64,000 bases of DNA from contig JAFAYI010000031.1 of the NCBI GenBank assembly GCA_019240475.1, forward strand, positions 186,001-250,000, written 5' to 3'. The stretch is from Acidobacteriaceae bacterium. GTDB lineage: Bacteria > Acidobacteriota > Terriglobia > Bryobacterales > Bryobacteraceae. The position numbers and the translations under genes were made by a program. Positions 45,768 through 54,483 of the stretch are shown here, one piece after another. Under the pieces are notes generated by a model, which made no database searches, was not told where the DNA came from, and saw nothing but the letters and a program-made list of their open reading frames with translations. Each line of letters starts with the position of its first letter. Within the stretch, counting starts at the first letter, position 1.

Positions 45768-46937
45768 ATGGCGACGGAACAGGATTATCAGTCCCTTTAT
45801 GACCGTGTAGCAGCGCTGCGCGAGACGGTGACGGGCCGCCTTTCGGCCGATCTGATTTCTAACCCGCAGCTCGCCGACGCGCTTACCAAGCAAATCGACG
45901 ACATGCTGCGGTCGGTGGTGGACACGGACAGCAAGGCGCCGGCGCCTCCGGATAAAGGCCTCGCGCAGTTGACCGGTATCGGGCCCGAGGCGGCTAGTCA
46001 GCTCGGTCAGACTCGCATCCCGGCGGGCGTAGAAGCCTACGACGAGACCATCACGTCTGAGCGCATCATCGCCGTCGGAGACATGTACTATCTGTGGCAG
46101 CACGAAAAGATCGGCGTGTTCCGCGTCGTGCAAAAGCTTCAGGAGCTATTCCGTGCCGGCACCGTTAGGCTGTCCGGAGGCCCGGGCGCTTACGCGCTGT
46201 ATCAATTCGATCGCCGCGAAGTCCTGCGCTACACCCAGCGCGAGCGCCTGGCCGCCTACAAGCGCGTCTTCAATTACGGGGGCGGGGCTGTCCCGACCGG
46301 CTCGCGCGCAAACACCGATTTTCATAAGCTCTTCTCTCATTTCGTGCATCAGGTCACCTTGTTCTGGCGTGACAAGCGCATTTCCGACGTGATTCGCGAA
46401 CGCGCCTACGATCCCAGCTTCGGCTCCATCGCCATCGTTCGCCGCGCCGGACTCGACCTGCGCAACAATCTCAAGTGGCTCTCGTTCGGTCACCTCAACG
46501 TGCTCCGAGTTGAAGTCATGCAATTGCTCGAAGAAGCGTTCAAGATCCTGAACTCGAACGATGTCAAGCGCCTCTTTGGCGCCGACAACGCTTGGGATGT
46601 GCTTGAAGAGGTCTTGATTCGCTACTTCCACGAGCGGCTGGTCACCTCCCCGCGTCAACGCATGGGCGTCACCGGGCGCGAAATCCTGCGCTGGCTGTCG
46701 CAGCCGCACATCCTTCAAACCACGCGCGCCCAGTTTGAAACTCTGCTCCTCGAAATAGCGGAGCAATCCGAAGAATGGCTCACGAGCGCGCAGGCCATGG
46801 GACTCGCCGGCAGGCCCATTTCCCAGCGAGTTCTCCCCTGGGAGCAGTCTTCGCCCACGCCCGCCCGTAAGAACGGAAAGCCCACTTCGGTGCGCGGCAA
46901 GCATCCGGCCGAGCATGAGCTCGAATACCAGCTCTGA
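45768..46937 (+). CDS. protein of unknown function (mostly helical)
   Basis: 389 residues, ATG preceded by GTGAGGAG. An N-terminal helical part (LYDRVAALRETVTGRLSADL) is followed by a Pro-rich linker (APAPPDKG) and a larger domain with ERIIAVGDMYYLWQHEKIGVF, LFSHFVHQVTLFWRDKRISDV and DNAWDVLEEVLIRYFHERLV. The C-terminus is a polar tail ending EHELEYQL. No catalytic motif, signal peptide or membrane helix is apparent. The aromatic-rich helices resemble nothing I can name. Operon membership is supported by same strand and 38-60 bp spacings. Confidence 0.8.
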   Translation: MATEQDYQSLYDRVAALRETVTGRLSADLISNPQLADALTKQIDDMLRSVVDTDSKAPAPPDKGLAQLTGIGPEAASQLGQTRIPAGVEAYDETITSERIIAVGDMYYLWQHEKIGVFRVVQKLQELFRAGTVRLSGGPGAYALYQFDRREVLRYTQRERLAAYKRVFNYGGGAVPTGSRANTDFHKLFSHFVHQVTLFWRDKRISDVIRERAYDPSFGSIAIVRRAGLDLRNNLKWLSFGHLNVLRVEVMQLLEEAFKILNSNDVKRLFGADNAWDVLEEVLIRYFHERLVTSPRQRMGVTGREILRWLSQPHILQTTRAQFETLLLEIAEQSEEWLTSAQAMGLAGRPISQRVLPWEQSSPTPARKNGKPTSVRGKHPAEHELEYQL

Positions 46938-46975
46938 TAATCGGGTGGGTCTCATAGGCGCGATGACCTCAACTC

Positions 46976-48415
46976 GTGTTGAAAACGATGCGGCCCCTTC
47001 GCGCCATTGAATATGCCAGGCGGCATCGTCACCGCTTTGTCGCCGAACTAAAAGATTTCGTCCGTTTTCCGACCGTTAGCTCGCAAGCCAAGCACGCGGC
47101 CGACATCGACCGCTGCGCCGTATGGCTTGCAGGCCGCCTGAAACGTGCTGGCATGGGTGGTGTCCGGGTCGTCCCGACGGGCGGCCACCCGTTGGTGTAC
47201 GCCGCCTCCGAGAAAGTTCCCGGGCGGCCAACCGTCCTGGTCTATGGACACTACGATGTGCAACCCGCCGACCCGTTGCGGGAGTGGCGATCGCCGCCAT
47301 TTCTTCCCGAGGTGCGCGGCCAGAACCTCTACGGACGCGGCGCCTGCGACGACAAAGGCCAGATGTTTGCCCACGTAATAGCTCTCGAGTCCTGGCTTAT
47401 GACCGAGCGCGCTCTGCCGGTAAACGTAAAGTGCATCTTCGAAGGCGAGGAAGAGATTGGCAGCCCCAACCTCTCAGGCTTTATAGATAAGAACAACCGT
47501 GCTCTTCGCGCCGATGTCGCGGTTCTCTCCGATACACGCATGCTCGCCCCTGATCGGCCTGCCATCAGTTACGCCGAGCGTGGAACCTTGAGCATTGAGT
47601 TGGAAGTGCAAGGCCCCGAGCAGGATCTGCACTCGGGCAACTTCGGTGGCGCCGTGCACAACCCATTGCAAGTCGTGTCGGATTTGCTCGCCGGCTTGCA
47701 TGATGCGAGCGGCCGCGTTGCTATTCCGGGCTTTTATCGGAAGGTGCGTCTACCTGCTAATGCAGAACGCGATTACATGGCGCGCGTCGGTCCCTCCGAT
47801 GAAGAGATCATGCGCGATGCTCGCGTGAGCCAAGCCTGGGGCGAGCCTGGCTTCAGCTTGTATGAACGCACTACCTTGCGGCCGGCTCTTACTTTGAATG
47901 GCGTGGCGGGCGGTTACCAGGGCCCTGGGGTGAAAGCCGTGATCCCGGCGCGCGCCGTCGCCAAGCTCAGCTTCCGTCTCGTGCCAGATCAAGACCCGCG
48001 CGAAATCGAAAATATGTTTCGCCGCCACATCCGTCGCGTTTCGCCTTCCACGGTGAAAACAGTAATTCGCGCTTCCGCATTCGTCAATCCCGTAGTCCTG
48101 CGGCGCGATCATCCCGCGGTGCGAGCAGCCGCGCTCGCTTATCGAAACGCCTTCGGCTCGGCGCCTGTCTTCTTGCGGTCGGGCGGCACTATTCCCGTGG
48201 TCGGCTTATTTCGAGAGAAACTTGAAATCCCGACGGTCCTGATGGGCTTCGCTCTGCCCGGCGATCGTATGCATGCTCCAAACGAAAAGTTCCACCTCCC
48301 GAACTTCTACAAAGGCACGGAAACCTGTATTCACTTCTTGCATGAAATGAGCAAGGCCTCGAATGGCCTTTCGCCAGCCCAGATTTCAGAAGGAAGTTTG
48401 ACCTATGGTCATTGA
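46976..48415 (+). CDS. M20-family dipeptidase/metallopeptidase
   Basis: A 479-residue cocatalytic zinc peptidase. Metal-site motifs are in order: YGHYDVQPADPL with His92, GACDDKGQ with Asp125, the catalytic/ligand cluster FEGEEEIGSPN, LSDTRML with an Asp ligand, and MHAPNEKFHLPN with the last His. A lid/dimerisation domain (~210-360) includes DLHSGNFGGAVHNP. Family members hydrolyse dipeptides or trim peptides from the N- or C-terminus. The start is GTG 46976 or ATG 46988. It sits 38 bp behind the previous gene and overlaps the next by 11 bp, so it is part of the operon; it could act on small peptides released by the upstream zincin (inference). Confidence 0.93.
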   Translation: MLKTMRPLRAIEYARRHRHRFVAELKDFVRFPTVSSQAKHAADIDRCAVWLAGRLKRAGMGGVRVVPTGGHPLVYAASEKVPGRPTVLVYGHYDVQPADPLREWRSPPFLPEVRGQNLYGRGACDDKGQMFAHVIALESWLMTERALPVNVKCIFEGEEEIGSPNLSGFIDKNNRALRADVAVLSDTRMLAPDRPAISYAERGTLSIELEVQGPEQDLHSGNFGGAVHNPLQVVSDLLAGLHDASGRVAIPGFYRKVRLPANAERDYMARVGPSDEEIMRDARVSQAWGEPGFSLYERTTLRPALTLNGVAGGYQGPGVKAVIPARAVAKLSFRLVPDQDPREIENMFRRHIRRVSPSTVKTVIRASAFVNPVVLRRDHPAVRAAALAYRNAFGSAPVFLRSGGTIPVVGLFREKLEIPTVLMGFALPGDRMHAPNEKFHLPNFYKGTETCIHFLHEMSKASNGLSPAQISEGSLTYGH

Positions 48416-49166
48416 TTGCCATTGCCACGCGGGTCACGGCGACTACATGACTGCCCCGTGGAACACCGACGCGCCGCTTGAGGCTTATCTGCGCCGCGCC
48501 CGCGCCGCCGGCATCGACAAGACCGTCGTCTTTCCCATCTTCCATACCGACTATCACAAAGCCAATGCGCAATTGGCCCGTATCGTCGCGCGCTATCCAA
48601 AGCGTCTGATCGCCTTCGCTTTCGTTCACGCGAAGCGCGACGCTGGACGCATTTTCCAAATGGTCAAGCATGCGGTCACCCGCTGGGGTTTTCGCGGAAT
48701 CAAGCTGCACGGCTATGAAGCGATGCCCACGCGTGAGGTATGCGAGGCCGCGCAAGCTTTTCGCGTGCCGTTGCTCGCTGACGTGATCAGCCGCACTGAG
48801 GTGGTCGATATGCTTGCCCCGCAATATCCCGGAGTGCGCTTTATCATCCCTCATCTTGGTAGTTTCACAGACGATTGGAAGGCGCACCAACGCCTCATCG
48901 ACCAGCTTGTCCGCTATCCAAACGTGTACACCGACACCTCAGCCGTGCGCCGCTTCGACTATATTGTCGAGGCCGTCAAACGCGCCGGGGCAGAGAAGGT
49001 GTTGTTCGGCTCCGACGGTCCATGGCTGCACCCCGGCTTGGAGCTTCACAAAATCCGGTTACTCCGATTGCCTCCCCAACAGGAATCGTTGATTCTCGGC
49101 GGCAACGCCATGCGTCTTTTGCGCGCGGAGCCCGATACTCGAAATCTGGAGAGAAAGGCGGTTTGA
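48405..49166 (+). CDS. amidohydrolase-family (TIM-barrel) hydrolase
   Basis: 253 residues. The N-terminal VIDCHCHAGHGD gives the DxHxH metal motif; GIKLHGYEAMP, FIIPHLGS and LFGSDGPWLHPG supply the other barrel-end histidines and the catalytic aspartate, as in the amidohydrolase-2 group (decarboxylases and lactonases). Substrate unknown. The 11-bp overlap with the M20 gene and one-base gap to the next gene indicate tight co-expression. Confidence 0.9.
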   Translation: MVIDCHCHAGHGDYMTAPWNTDAPLEAYLRRARAAGIDKTVVFPIFHTDYHKANAQLARIVARYPKRLIAFAFVHAKRDAGRIFQMVKHAVTRWGFRGIKLHGYEAMPTREVCEAAQAFRVPLLADVISRTEVVDMLAPQYPGVRFIIPHLGSFTDDWKAHQRLIDQLVRYPNVYTDTSAVRRFDYIVEAVKRAGAEKVLFGSDGPWLHPGLELHKIRLLRLPPQQESLILGGNAMRLLRAEPDTRNLERKAV

Positions 49167-49167
49167 A

Positions 49168-49386
49168 ATGAATAATTGGTCTCGCAAAGCGTTTGCGCAC
49201 ACACTGCGCTACAAAATGAATGACGGTTTGTTTGTGAGAGGCCTCTGCGCGTATTGCGGATTGTCCACCATCGATTTCTGCCCGGAGTGCGGCATATATG
49301 TCTGCCGCGCCTGCGATAGGCTTCGGCATTGGCCCGCGGTCGGAATCGCGCCCGACGTCGGTTTCAGGAGAGGTTGGCGTCGTTAA
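49168..49386 (+). CDS. small zinc-ribbon protein
   Basis: 72 residues with three CxxC pairs: CAYC, CPEC and CRAC, plus a basic N-terminus (WSRKAFAHTLRYKMND). It probably binds one or two zinc ions. Begins one base after the amidohydrolase stop and ends with a basic GFRRGWRR tail, overlapping the convergent alpha/beta-hydrolase gene by 23 bp. CxxC-type elements also occur in the second protein of the operon, a link worth noting. Confidence 0.72.
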   Translation: MNNWSRKAFAHTLRYKMNDGLFVRGLCAYCGLSTIDFCPECGIYVCRACDRLRHWPAVGIAPDVGFRRGWRR

Positions 49387-50164
49387 AGCTTAAGAATCGC
49401 TCTAGCGCGGCATTGAACGCTTCCGGCTGTTCTAAGTTCGACAAATGCGCCGTTGGCAGCCGCTCCACCTGTGCATGAGGAATGCCGCTCGCCAGCAGAT
49501 CCCCATGCCCTTGCCATGGCGTCGATACGTCTCGATCGCCCACGATGATCAGCACTGGCGTCTGGATGAACCCGAGCTCCGGCCTTTGGTCCATGTCCCG
49601 AATCCCGGCGCAGCAGGATGCATATCCCCGCGGATCGGTCGCAAGCAGCACCCGCCGGGTTCGCGCAACCTCAGGCCCATCACCGCTAAGCGATTCCGCG
49701 GTAAAGAAGCGCTGCATCGCGGCATCGGCAACCGCGGCCATGCCTTCCTCCAGCACCGTCTTCCTGCGAGTTTCCATCACGCTCGGATCCGGAAATCGCG
49801 CCGACGTATTCGCCAGAACCAAGTGCGTGATCCGCTCCGCCGCGCGAGCGCCCAATAATTGCCCGATCATCCCTCCCAGTGAGAGTCCACAAAATGCAAA
49901 CCGGCCGATTCTCAAACCATCCGCGATAGCCAGCGCATCTCTCATGAGCGTCTCGATTGTGTAATCTTCCGGCGTCACATCGCTCGCGCCGTGCCCGCGT
50001 ATGTCATAGCGCAGCACCCGGAATCGCCCCTCGAATGTCTGCGCTTGGGCGTCCCATTGCGAGTGATCGCAGCCCAGTGAGTGCGAAAAAATCAGCGTCG
50101 GCCGCTCGTCTTTCCCGTCGATTCTGTAATAGTGGCGTAAGCCGCCCGCGTGAATGAAAGGCAT
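49364..50164 (-). CDS. alpha/beta hydrolase (3-oxoadipate enol-lactonase-like)
   Basis: A 266-residue alpha/beta hydrolase with LIFSHSLGCDHSQWD (oxyanion region), nucleophile elbow GLSLGG, acid residue in VGDRDVSTP and base histidine in PTAHLSNLEQPE. This layout is typical of PcaD-like enol-lactonases, but no protocatechuate-pathway genes are adjacent, so the substrate is left open. The gene converges on the zinc-ribbon gene. Confidence 0.87.
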   Translation of the reverse strand: MPFIHAGGLRHYYRIDGKDERPTLIFSHSLGCDHSQWDAQAQTFEGRFRVLRYDIRGHGASDVTPEDYTIETLMRDALAIADGLRIGRFAFCGLSLGGMIGQLLGARAAERITHLVLANTSARFPDPSVMETRRKTVLEEGMAAVADAAMQRFFTAESLSGDGPEVARTRRVLLATDPRGYASCCAGIRDMDQRPELGFIQTPVLIIVGDRDVSTPWQGHGDLLASGIPHAQVERLPTAHLSNLEQPEAFNAALERFLSFNDANLS

Positions 50165-50169
50165 CTTCG

Positions 50170-50823
50170 TTAGTGGGGCGCGCCGACCGTCGGTGTTCCC
50201 GTTCCGATCGTAGACGTCGACGACGAAGAATTTTTCCCGTGCGTCAGTGCGACTGCTATCCCCACGCCCGTGGCCACCGCGATAGCGCCGATAATTGCAA
50301 ATTTCGTGCGCCCGGACATGCCGGTTCGCGCGCCCATGTTCTCACGCGACACGGCAACCGCCTCGGCCCCATCCCGAATGTTCGCCTGGTTGATGGCCGC
50401 CGTCGCGGAATGCAGGTCATATGCTGCCGTCACACTCAGCTTGAAAGATCCGAGGTCCACCGGTTCAGCGTCGATCACGCTCGCTCGCCCATTCACTTCG
50501 GTAATTAGCGTTTGCGAACGGCTTCCATTGGAAAAGACCAACCCGGGCCCGTCTTCGGGCGCCATGAACGTGACCACCGCCGCCGGAACAGGCCTGTTGC
50601 CTGCGTCTCTGACTTCGACAATCAACGGACTCGCGGTCTTACTCTTGAGCGCATTCCTCCCATTTTGCCCGGCTACCACAACAATCCTGATAGAAGCGTC
50701 GGCAGCCGCCCGTCCTGGCGTCTGGGCGAAAGCGAACGGTCCGTGAAAGCTCGTCAGCGCACCGAACCCGCAAAACACGACCGAGATCAACGAGCGAATC
50801 GTCATTCTCCGATTTTGTCTCAT
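50170..50823 (-). CDS. exported Ig-like (Big-1-type) protein with C-terminal membrane segment
   Basis: 217 residues. An N-terminal signal peptide (RRMTIRSLISVVFCGFGA, ending near AFAQ) is followed by a ~90-residue immunoglobulin-like beta domain (SPLIVEVRDAGNRPVPAAVVTFMAPEDG). The C-terminal part has one membrane helix (FAIIGAIAVATGVGIAVAL) and a Ser/Thr/Gly-rich tail. ATG 50805 is an alternative start. Function unknown; five bases from the alpha/beta-hydrolase start on the same strand, so the two may share a transcript. Confidence 0.78.
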   Translation of the reverse strand: MRQNRRMTIRSLISVVFCGFGALTSFHGPFAFAQTPGRAAADASIRIVVVAGQNGRNALKSKTASPLIVEVRDAGNRPVPAAVVTFMAPEDGPGLVFSNGSRSQTLITEVNGRASVIDAEPVDLGSFKLSVTAAYDLHSATAAINQANIRDGAEAVAVSRENMGARTGMSGRTKFAIIGAIAVATGVGIAVALTHGKNSSSSTSTIGTGTPTVGAPH

Positions 50824-51242
50824 GGCCGTCCAACCAACTCAAACAGTTTCGTGAAATCATGTCAATTGGTGGGAGCGTTTCGCGCTGAGAACCCAAGAAG
50901 AGTTCGGAGACAAAGACAATCGTATGGGCGGCTGCCAGGCTCCAGTTCCGCGCCATGGATCGAGATCGCGCGTCGCGCTTTTCGAACACATCTTCTTGCA
51001 ATACGGCGCGGGCGCAAAGCTGTTTAAACCGCTCACCCGCAGTCCTCTCTGGAACCGCATCTGCTGGATCATGATCGTACTGGGCATCTTAGGCTGGGTC
51101 GCCGCGTTTTGGCTATTGCGCGGCATTACCGAGTGATCGCCACCCATAAACAGTACCTCCTTGGGCGGAAGTTCATAAAAGCGTAATCTCGCGCGAGTAA
51201 AGTATCAAGTCCGGGCTGTTCTAAACGTCTAAGGAGATCCGC
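50824..51242. other. 419-bp region with at most one small gene
   Basis: Between the exported Ig-like gene (leftward) and the phosphate transporter (rightward). The only candidate is the 70-codon frame listed separately. The PiT ribosome-binding site AAGGAG (51230-51235) lies at the right edge. I see no RNA gene, and none of the PhoU-like (DUF47) genes often found beside PiT transporters. Confidence 0.5.
50924..51136 (+). CDS. possible small membrane protein
   Basis: A 70-codon frame ending in a clear membrane helix (WIMIVLGILGWVAAFWLL) before a short polar tail. It lacks a good ribosome-binding site, and the N-terminal 25 residues look like translated non-coding DNA, so a start further in is possible. 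It is supported mainly by the hydrophobic segment and by being the only occupant of this interval. Confidence 0.35.
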   Translation: MGGCQAPVPRHGSRSRVALFEHIFLQYGAGAKLFKPLTRSPLWNRICWIMIVLGILGWVAAFWLLRGITE

Positions 51243-52727
51243 TTGCACCTTTTCGGCCAGAATGTCTCATTCTTCAGTGCCCTCTTCCTACTGCTTGCGC
51301 TCGGCTTGGCTCTCGGCTTCGAGTTCGTCAACGGTTTTCACGACACCGCCAATGCCGTCGCCACCGTCATCTACACGCATACATTGAAACCGGTCTATGC
51401 CGTCGTCTGGTCCGGCCTGTGGAATTTGATCGGCGTCTTGACTTCGAGCGGCTTGGTCGCATTCAGCGTCGTTTCGCTCCTTCCCGTAGAACTCGTGCTC
51501 AACGTCGGCTCCGCCGCCGGGTTCGCCATGGTGTTCTCGCTGCTGATTTCAGCCATCATTTGGAATCTCGGCACTTGGTATCTCGGCCTTCCTGCTTCGA
51601 GTTCGCACACGCTGATAGGGTCCATCATGGGTGTCGGTCTGGCGAATTCGCTGCTCAGTGGTCACGTGTTCGGCGAAGGCGTCAATTGGGCGAAGGCTCA
51701 GGAGGTTTTCGGCTCGCTTCTGCTTTCGCCCGTCATGGGCTTCTTCGGCGCGGGCATTTTGCTCCTGCTCCTTAAGCTTCTCATCCGAAAGCCTGCCCTC
51801 TATCAACCTCCTGAAGGCGAGAAGCCCCCGCCGATCTGGATTCGCGGCCTTTTGATGCTCACCTGCACGGGCGTCAGTTTTTTTCATGGCTCGAATGACG
51901 GGCAGAAAGGCATGGGCCTCATCGTCCTGATCCTGGTAGGAATTCTGCCCGCCGGCTTTGCGCTGAATCCAGCGGCCACTCCGGCCGACATTCAGAGCGT
52001 CGTTCGCCACGCCCAACAGGTGGAGCCCATATTGCTAAAGCATGCGCCTGTCACAATCACCGGCGACGAAGCGACTGATGAGCTTTCGGCCTATCTGAAG
52101 ACTAAAGGCGTCTTCTCTCCCAAGACCTTCGAAGCGCTCGCGGGCAAGAATCGCGAAGTCGCCATCGAGCTCGATGGCCGGTCCAGCTACGATGATCTGA
52201 ACATCGAGCAAAAGAAAGGATTCCGCAGCGACATCTATTTGCTCAGCGAAACCATCGGCAAATTGATCAAGCAGCATAAGCTCTCCGACCCCGCCGAAGT
52301 CAAGGCGGTGAGCGCCTATCAAACTACTCTGCAAAAACAGACTAAGTACATTCCGATCTGGGTCAAGTTTGCCGTGGCTATCGCTTTAGGCTTCGGCACC
52401 ATGATTGGCTGGAAGCGCATCGTCATCACCGTCGGAGAGAAAATCGGCAAAGAGCACCTGACCTATGCGCAGGGGGCATCCGCCGAACTGGTCGCCATGG
52501 CCACCATTGGCCTCGCTGACAAATATGGCTTGCCGGTGAGCACCACTCACGTCCTGTCTTCCGGCATCGCCGGCACAATGGCCGCCAACCGCTCCGGCTT
52601 GCAGATGGAAACTCTACGGAACATCCTTCTGGCTTGGGTTTTGACTCTACCCGTCTGCGTCTTCCTCGGCGCCGCAATCTTCTCGGCTTCGGTGTACCTG
52701 ACGTTCCATTTGTTCGGGGTCAGATAA
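51243..52727 (+). CDS. PiT-family inorganic phosphate transporter
   Basis: 494 residues from a TTG start with AAGGAG eight bases upstream. The signature GFHDTANAVATVIYTHTL near the N-terminus and its counterpart GASAELVAMATIGLADKYGLPVSTTHVLSSGIAGTM near the C-terminus are the two inverted PiT repeats. Residues ~241-368 are a hydrophilic insert, as in PitA-type proteins. It takes up phosphate (usually metal-phosphate complexes) in symport with protons or sodium. No Pho-box was identified. Confidence 0.94.
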   Translation: MHLFGQNVSFFSALFLLLALGLALGFEFVNGFHDTANAVATVIYTHTLKPVYAVVWSGLWNLIGVLTSSGLVAFSVVSLLPVELVLNVGSAAGFAMVFSLLISAIIWNLGTWYLGLPASSSHTLIGSIMGVGLANSLLSGHVFGEGVNWAKAQEVFGSLLLSPVMGFFGAGILLLLLKLLIRKPALYQPPEGEKPPPIWIRGLLMLTCTGVSFFHGSNDGQKGMGLIVLILVGILPAGFALNPAATPADIQSVVRHAQQVEPILLKHAPVTITGDEATDELSAYLKTKGVFSPKTFEALAGKNREVAIELDGRSSYDDLNIEQKKGFRSDIYLLSETIGKLIKQHKLSDPAEVKAVSAYQTTLQKQTKYIPIWVKFAVAIALGFGTMIGWKRIVITVGEKIGKEHLTYAQGASAELVAMATIGLADKYGLPVSTTHVLSSGIAGTMAANRSGLQMETLRNILLAWVLTLPVCVFLGAAIFSASVYLTFHLFGVR

Positions 52728-52749
52728 AGTTTTGCGTTCTAAGTCACGC

Positions 52750-53769
52750 TCAAGTCCGTTTGCCCCAAGCATCCTCTCTGACCGGACCTTCCGTCTTGAG
52801 CGGGCGCCACCAGGCTGGGTTAGCGCGATACCATTCGATGGTCTCCTGCAAACCTCCCTCGAATGTTACTTCCGGCGACCAGCCAAGCTCGCTCCGGATT
52901 TTTCGAGAGTCAAGTAGATACCGTCGATCATGGCCCGGCCGATCCTCGACATAGCGTTTGAGATTGTCGGACTTTCCGAGTGCGCGCAACAACAGTTCGG
53001 TAATCTCCTCTACGCTCTTTTCAATCCCGCTTCCCACGTTGTAAGTCTCGCCTGCCCGGCCCCGGCGAATGACAGCGTCGATAGCCCGGCAGTGGTCTAG
53101 CACGTGGAGCCACTCGCGCCGATTCTGGCTCTGCCGATAGATCGGTACTGGAATGTTGTCGAGGAGATTGGTAGTGAACAGAGGAATTAATTTTTCGGGG
53201 TACTGATAGGGCCCATAATTGTTGCAGCAGTTAGATATCGTGACGGGGAGCGAAAAAGTCTCGAAATACGCCCGCACAGCCATATCCGCGCCTGCCTTCG
53301 AAGCATTGTAGGGAGTTCGGGGTCGATAGGGCGACTCCTCGCTGAACATGTCGGAGCTATCCAGATCTAGATCCCCGTACACCTCGCAAGTCGAAATATG
53401 GTGGAACCGCGCGACGCCCAGCCGTCGCGATGCCTCCAACAACGTCTGAGTGCCTATAACGTTGGTGCGGAAGAAGCGGCCTGGCGCGACAATCGCCAGG
53501 CTGTTGTGGGACTCTGCGGCAAAGTTTACGATTAGATCCGCCCGAGAACTCTCCAAGACTGGCGTGACCTGCGCTTCATCCGCGATGTCCGCCTGCACAA
53601 AGCGATATCGTTGACCATGACGTTCCGAGATATCTGTTAAATTTTCCGGTCGACCCGCGTACGTCAGTGCATCAAGATTGACGATCTCATCGTTCGAATA
53701 ACGATCAAGCCAATATCTGATGAAATTCGAACCGATGAATCCCGCTCCTCCCGTAACTATGATCTTCAT
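52750..53769 (-). CDS. dTDP-glucose 4,6-dehydratase-like SDR enzyme (RmlB family)
   Basis: 339 residues from ATG 53769. It has the Rossmann motif VTGGAGFIGSNFIRYWL, AAESHNS, YNASKAGADM (catalytic Tyr and Lys) and NNYGPYQYPEKLIPLF, all RmlB-like. The catalytic motif STDEVYG of RmlB reads STCEVYG, replacing the acid aspartate with cysteine. AAESHVDRS is also altered to AAESHNSLA. I recall this variant in other bacteria, but whether it keeps 4,6-dehydratase activity is open. Other dTDP-rhamnose genes are absent nearby. Alone on the minus strand, facing the PiT gene. Confidence 0.88.
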   Translation of the reverse strand: MKIIVTGGAGFIGSNFIRYWLDRYSNDEIVNLDALTYAGRPENLTDISERHGQRYRFVQADIADEAQVTPVLESSRADLIVNFAAESHNSLAIVAPGRFFRTNVIGTQTLLEASRRLGVARFHHISTCEVYGDLDLDSSDMFSEESPYRPRTPYNASKAGADMAVRAYFETFSLPVTISNCCNNYGPYQYPEKLIPLFTTNLLDNIPVPIYRQSQNRREWLHVLDHCRAIDAVIRRGRAGETYNVGSGIEKSVEEITELLLRALGKSDNLKRYVEDRPGHDRRYLLDSRKIRSELGWSPEVTFEGGLQETIEWYRANPAWWRPLKTEGPVREDAWGKRT

Positions 53770-54060
53770 CTTGAACGTGTCGCCCCGTCTCCGCAAAATC
53801 CTCCAAGGTCCAGCGGGTTTCTCTCACGATGGCAATCGTGAACTCCCGGTTCTTTCGGTTCTGAGGTTCTCCGCGACGTCTTGTTGCCCGAACACATATA
53901 TGCTGCGCCTATTTTAGCTAGAGGACAGCATTGCAACCCAAAAGCTCGGCAGACAGGACTCGCGGCCGCGACGCCGAACCCGTGCGCTTCATAGTCTGAC
54001 TGCGCTCAAATTCTTGATACCTGCGGTTACTTCGAGGTGGAAATCGCCCAAGCCACCCAG
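53770..54060. other. 291-bp gap without recognised features
   Basis: Lies between two minus-strand genes. Short frames here have no good starts or protein-like composition, and I find no tRNA or convincing hairpin terminator. Confidence 0.45.
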
Positions 54061-54483
54061 TTACCAACTCGACACAAACTCGCTCTTCATATGCTTTGCG
54101 ATCGCCTCGGCCATGGACTGCCGGTTTTTGGCAGCTCGTTGTTTCGCAACACTGTATGCCCACACAACCGTTTTCGTATGCGTATCCACCAATTGCACTG
54201 ATACATCGCCGCTATCTTCGATTCCGGCGCAGTAAGCAAACATGCATCGGGCGATCTTCCCGGCCCCGGATTCTTTGTGAATATGCACGCCCGTAGCTGT
54301 CAAAATATAATCGGCTTGGGTTTGATCCGTGACGATATCCAGCGGCACATGCTTCTTCTCCAGCGCTGCGATGATATTCGTCTCGAATCCATCGTCCGGC
54401 GTCACATAGATGCTAGTGGCCGACCCTAAGGCTGCCGTCGAAGCGAAGATACCGAGGATTACTGCGGTCTTGAGTGTTGTCAT
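54061..54483 (-). CDS. small exported protein of unknown function
   Basis: 140 residues with a signal peptide (MTTLKTAVILGIFASTAALG, cleavage near SATS). The mature part alternates helices and strands: a sugar-nucleotide-like start (IYVTPDDGFETNIIAALEKKHVPLDIV), ADYILTATGVHIH, two cysteines in KIARCMFAYCAG, VSVQLVDTHTKTVVWAYSV and a C-terminal amphipathic helix. The pattern of strand-TVVWAYSV followed by a helix resembles exported proteins of the LPS-assembly/CsgG-like accessory type common in Acidobacteriota, but no firm family. Confidence 0.72.
   Translation of the reverse strand: MTTLKTAVILGIFASTAALGSATSIYVTPDDGFETNIIAALEKKHVPLDIVTDQTQADYILTATGVHIHKESGAGKIARCMFAYCAGIEDSGDVSVQLVDTHTKTVVWAYSVAKQRAAKNRQSMAEAIAKHMKSEFVSSW

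Noticed and set aside
39704..46937. Extracellular contractile injection system or phage tail
   Set aside because: No sheath, tube, baseplate, spike or AAA+ ATPase gene is seen, so the cluster is not called one.
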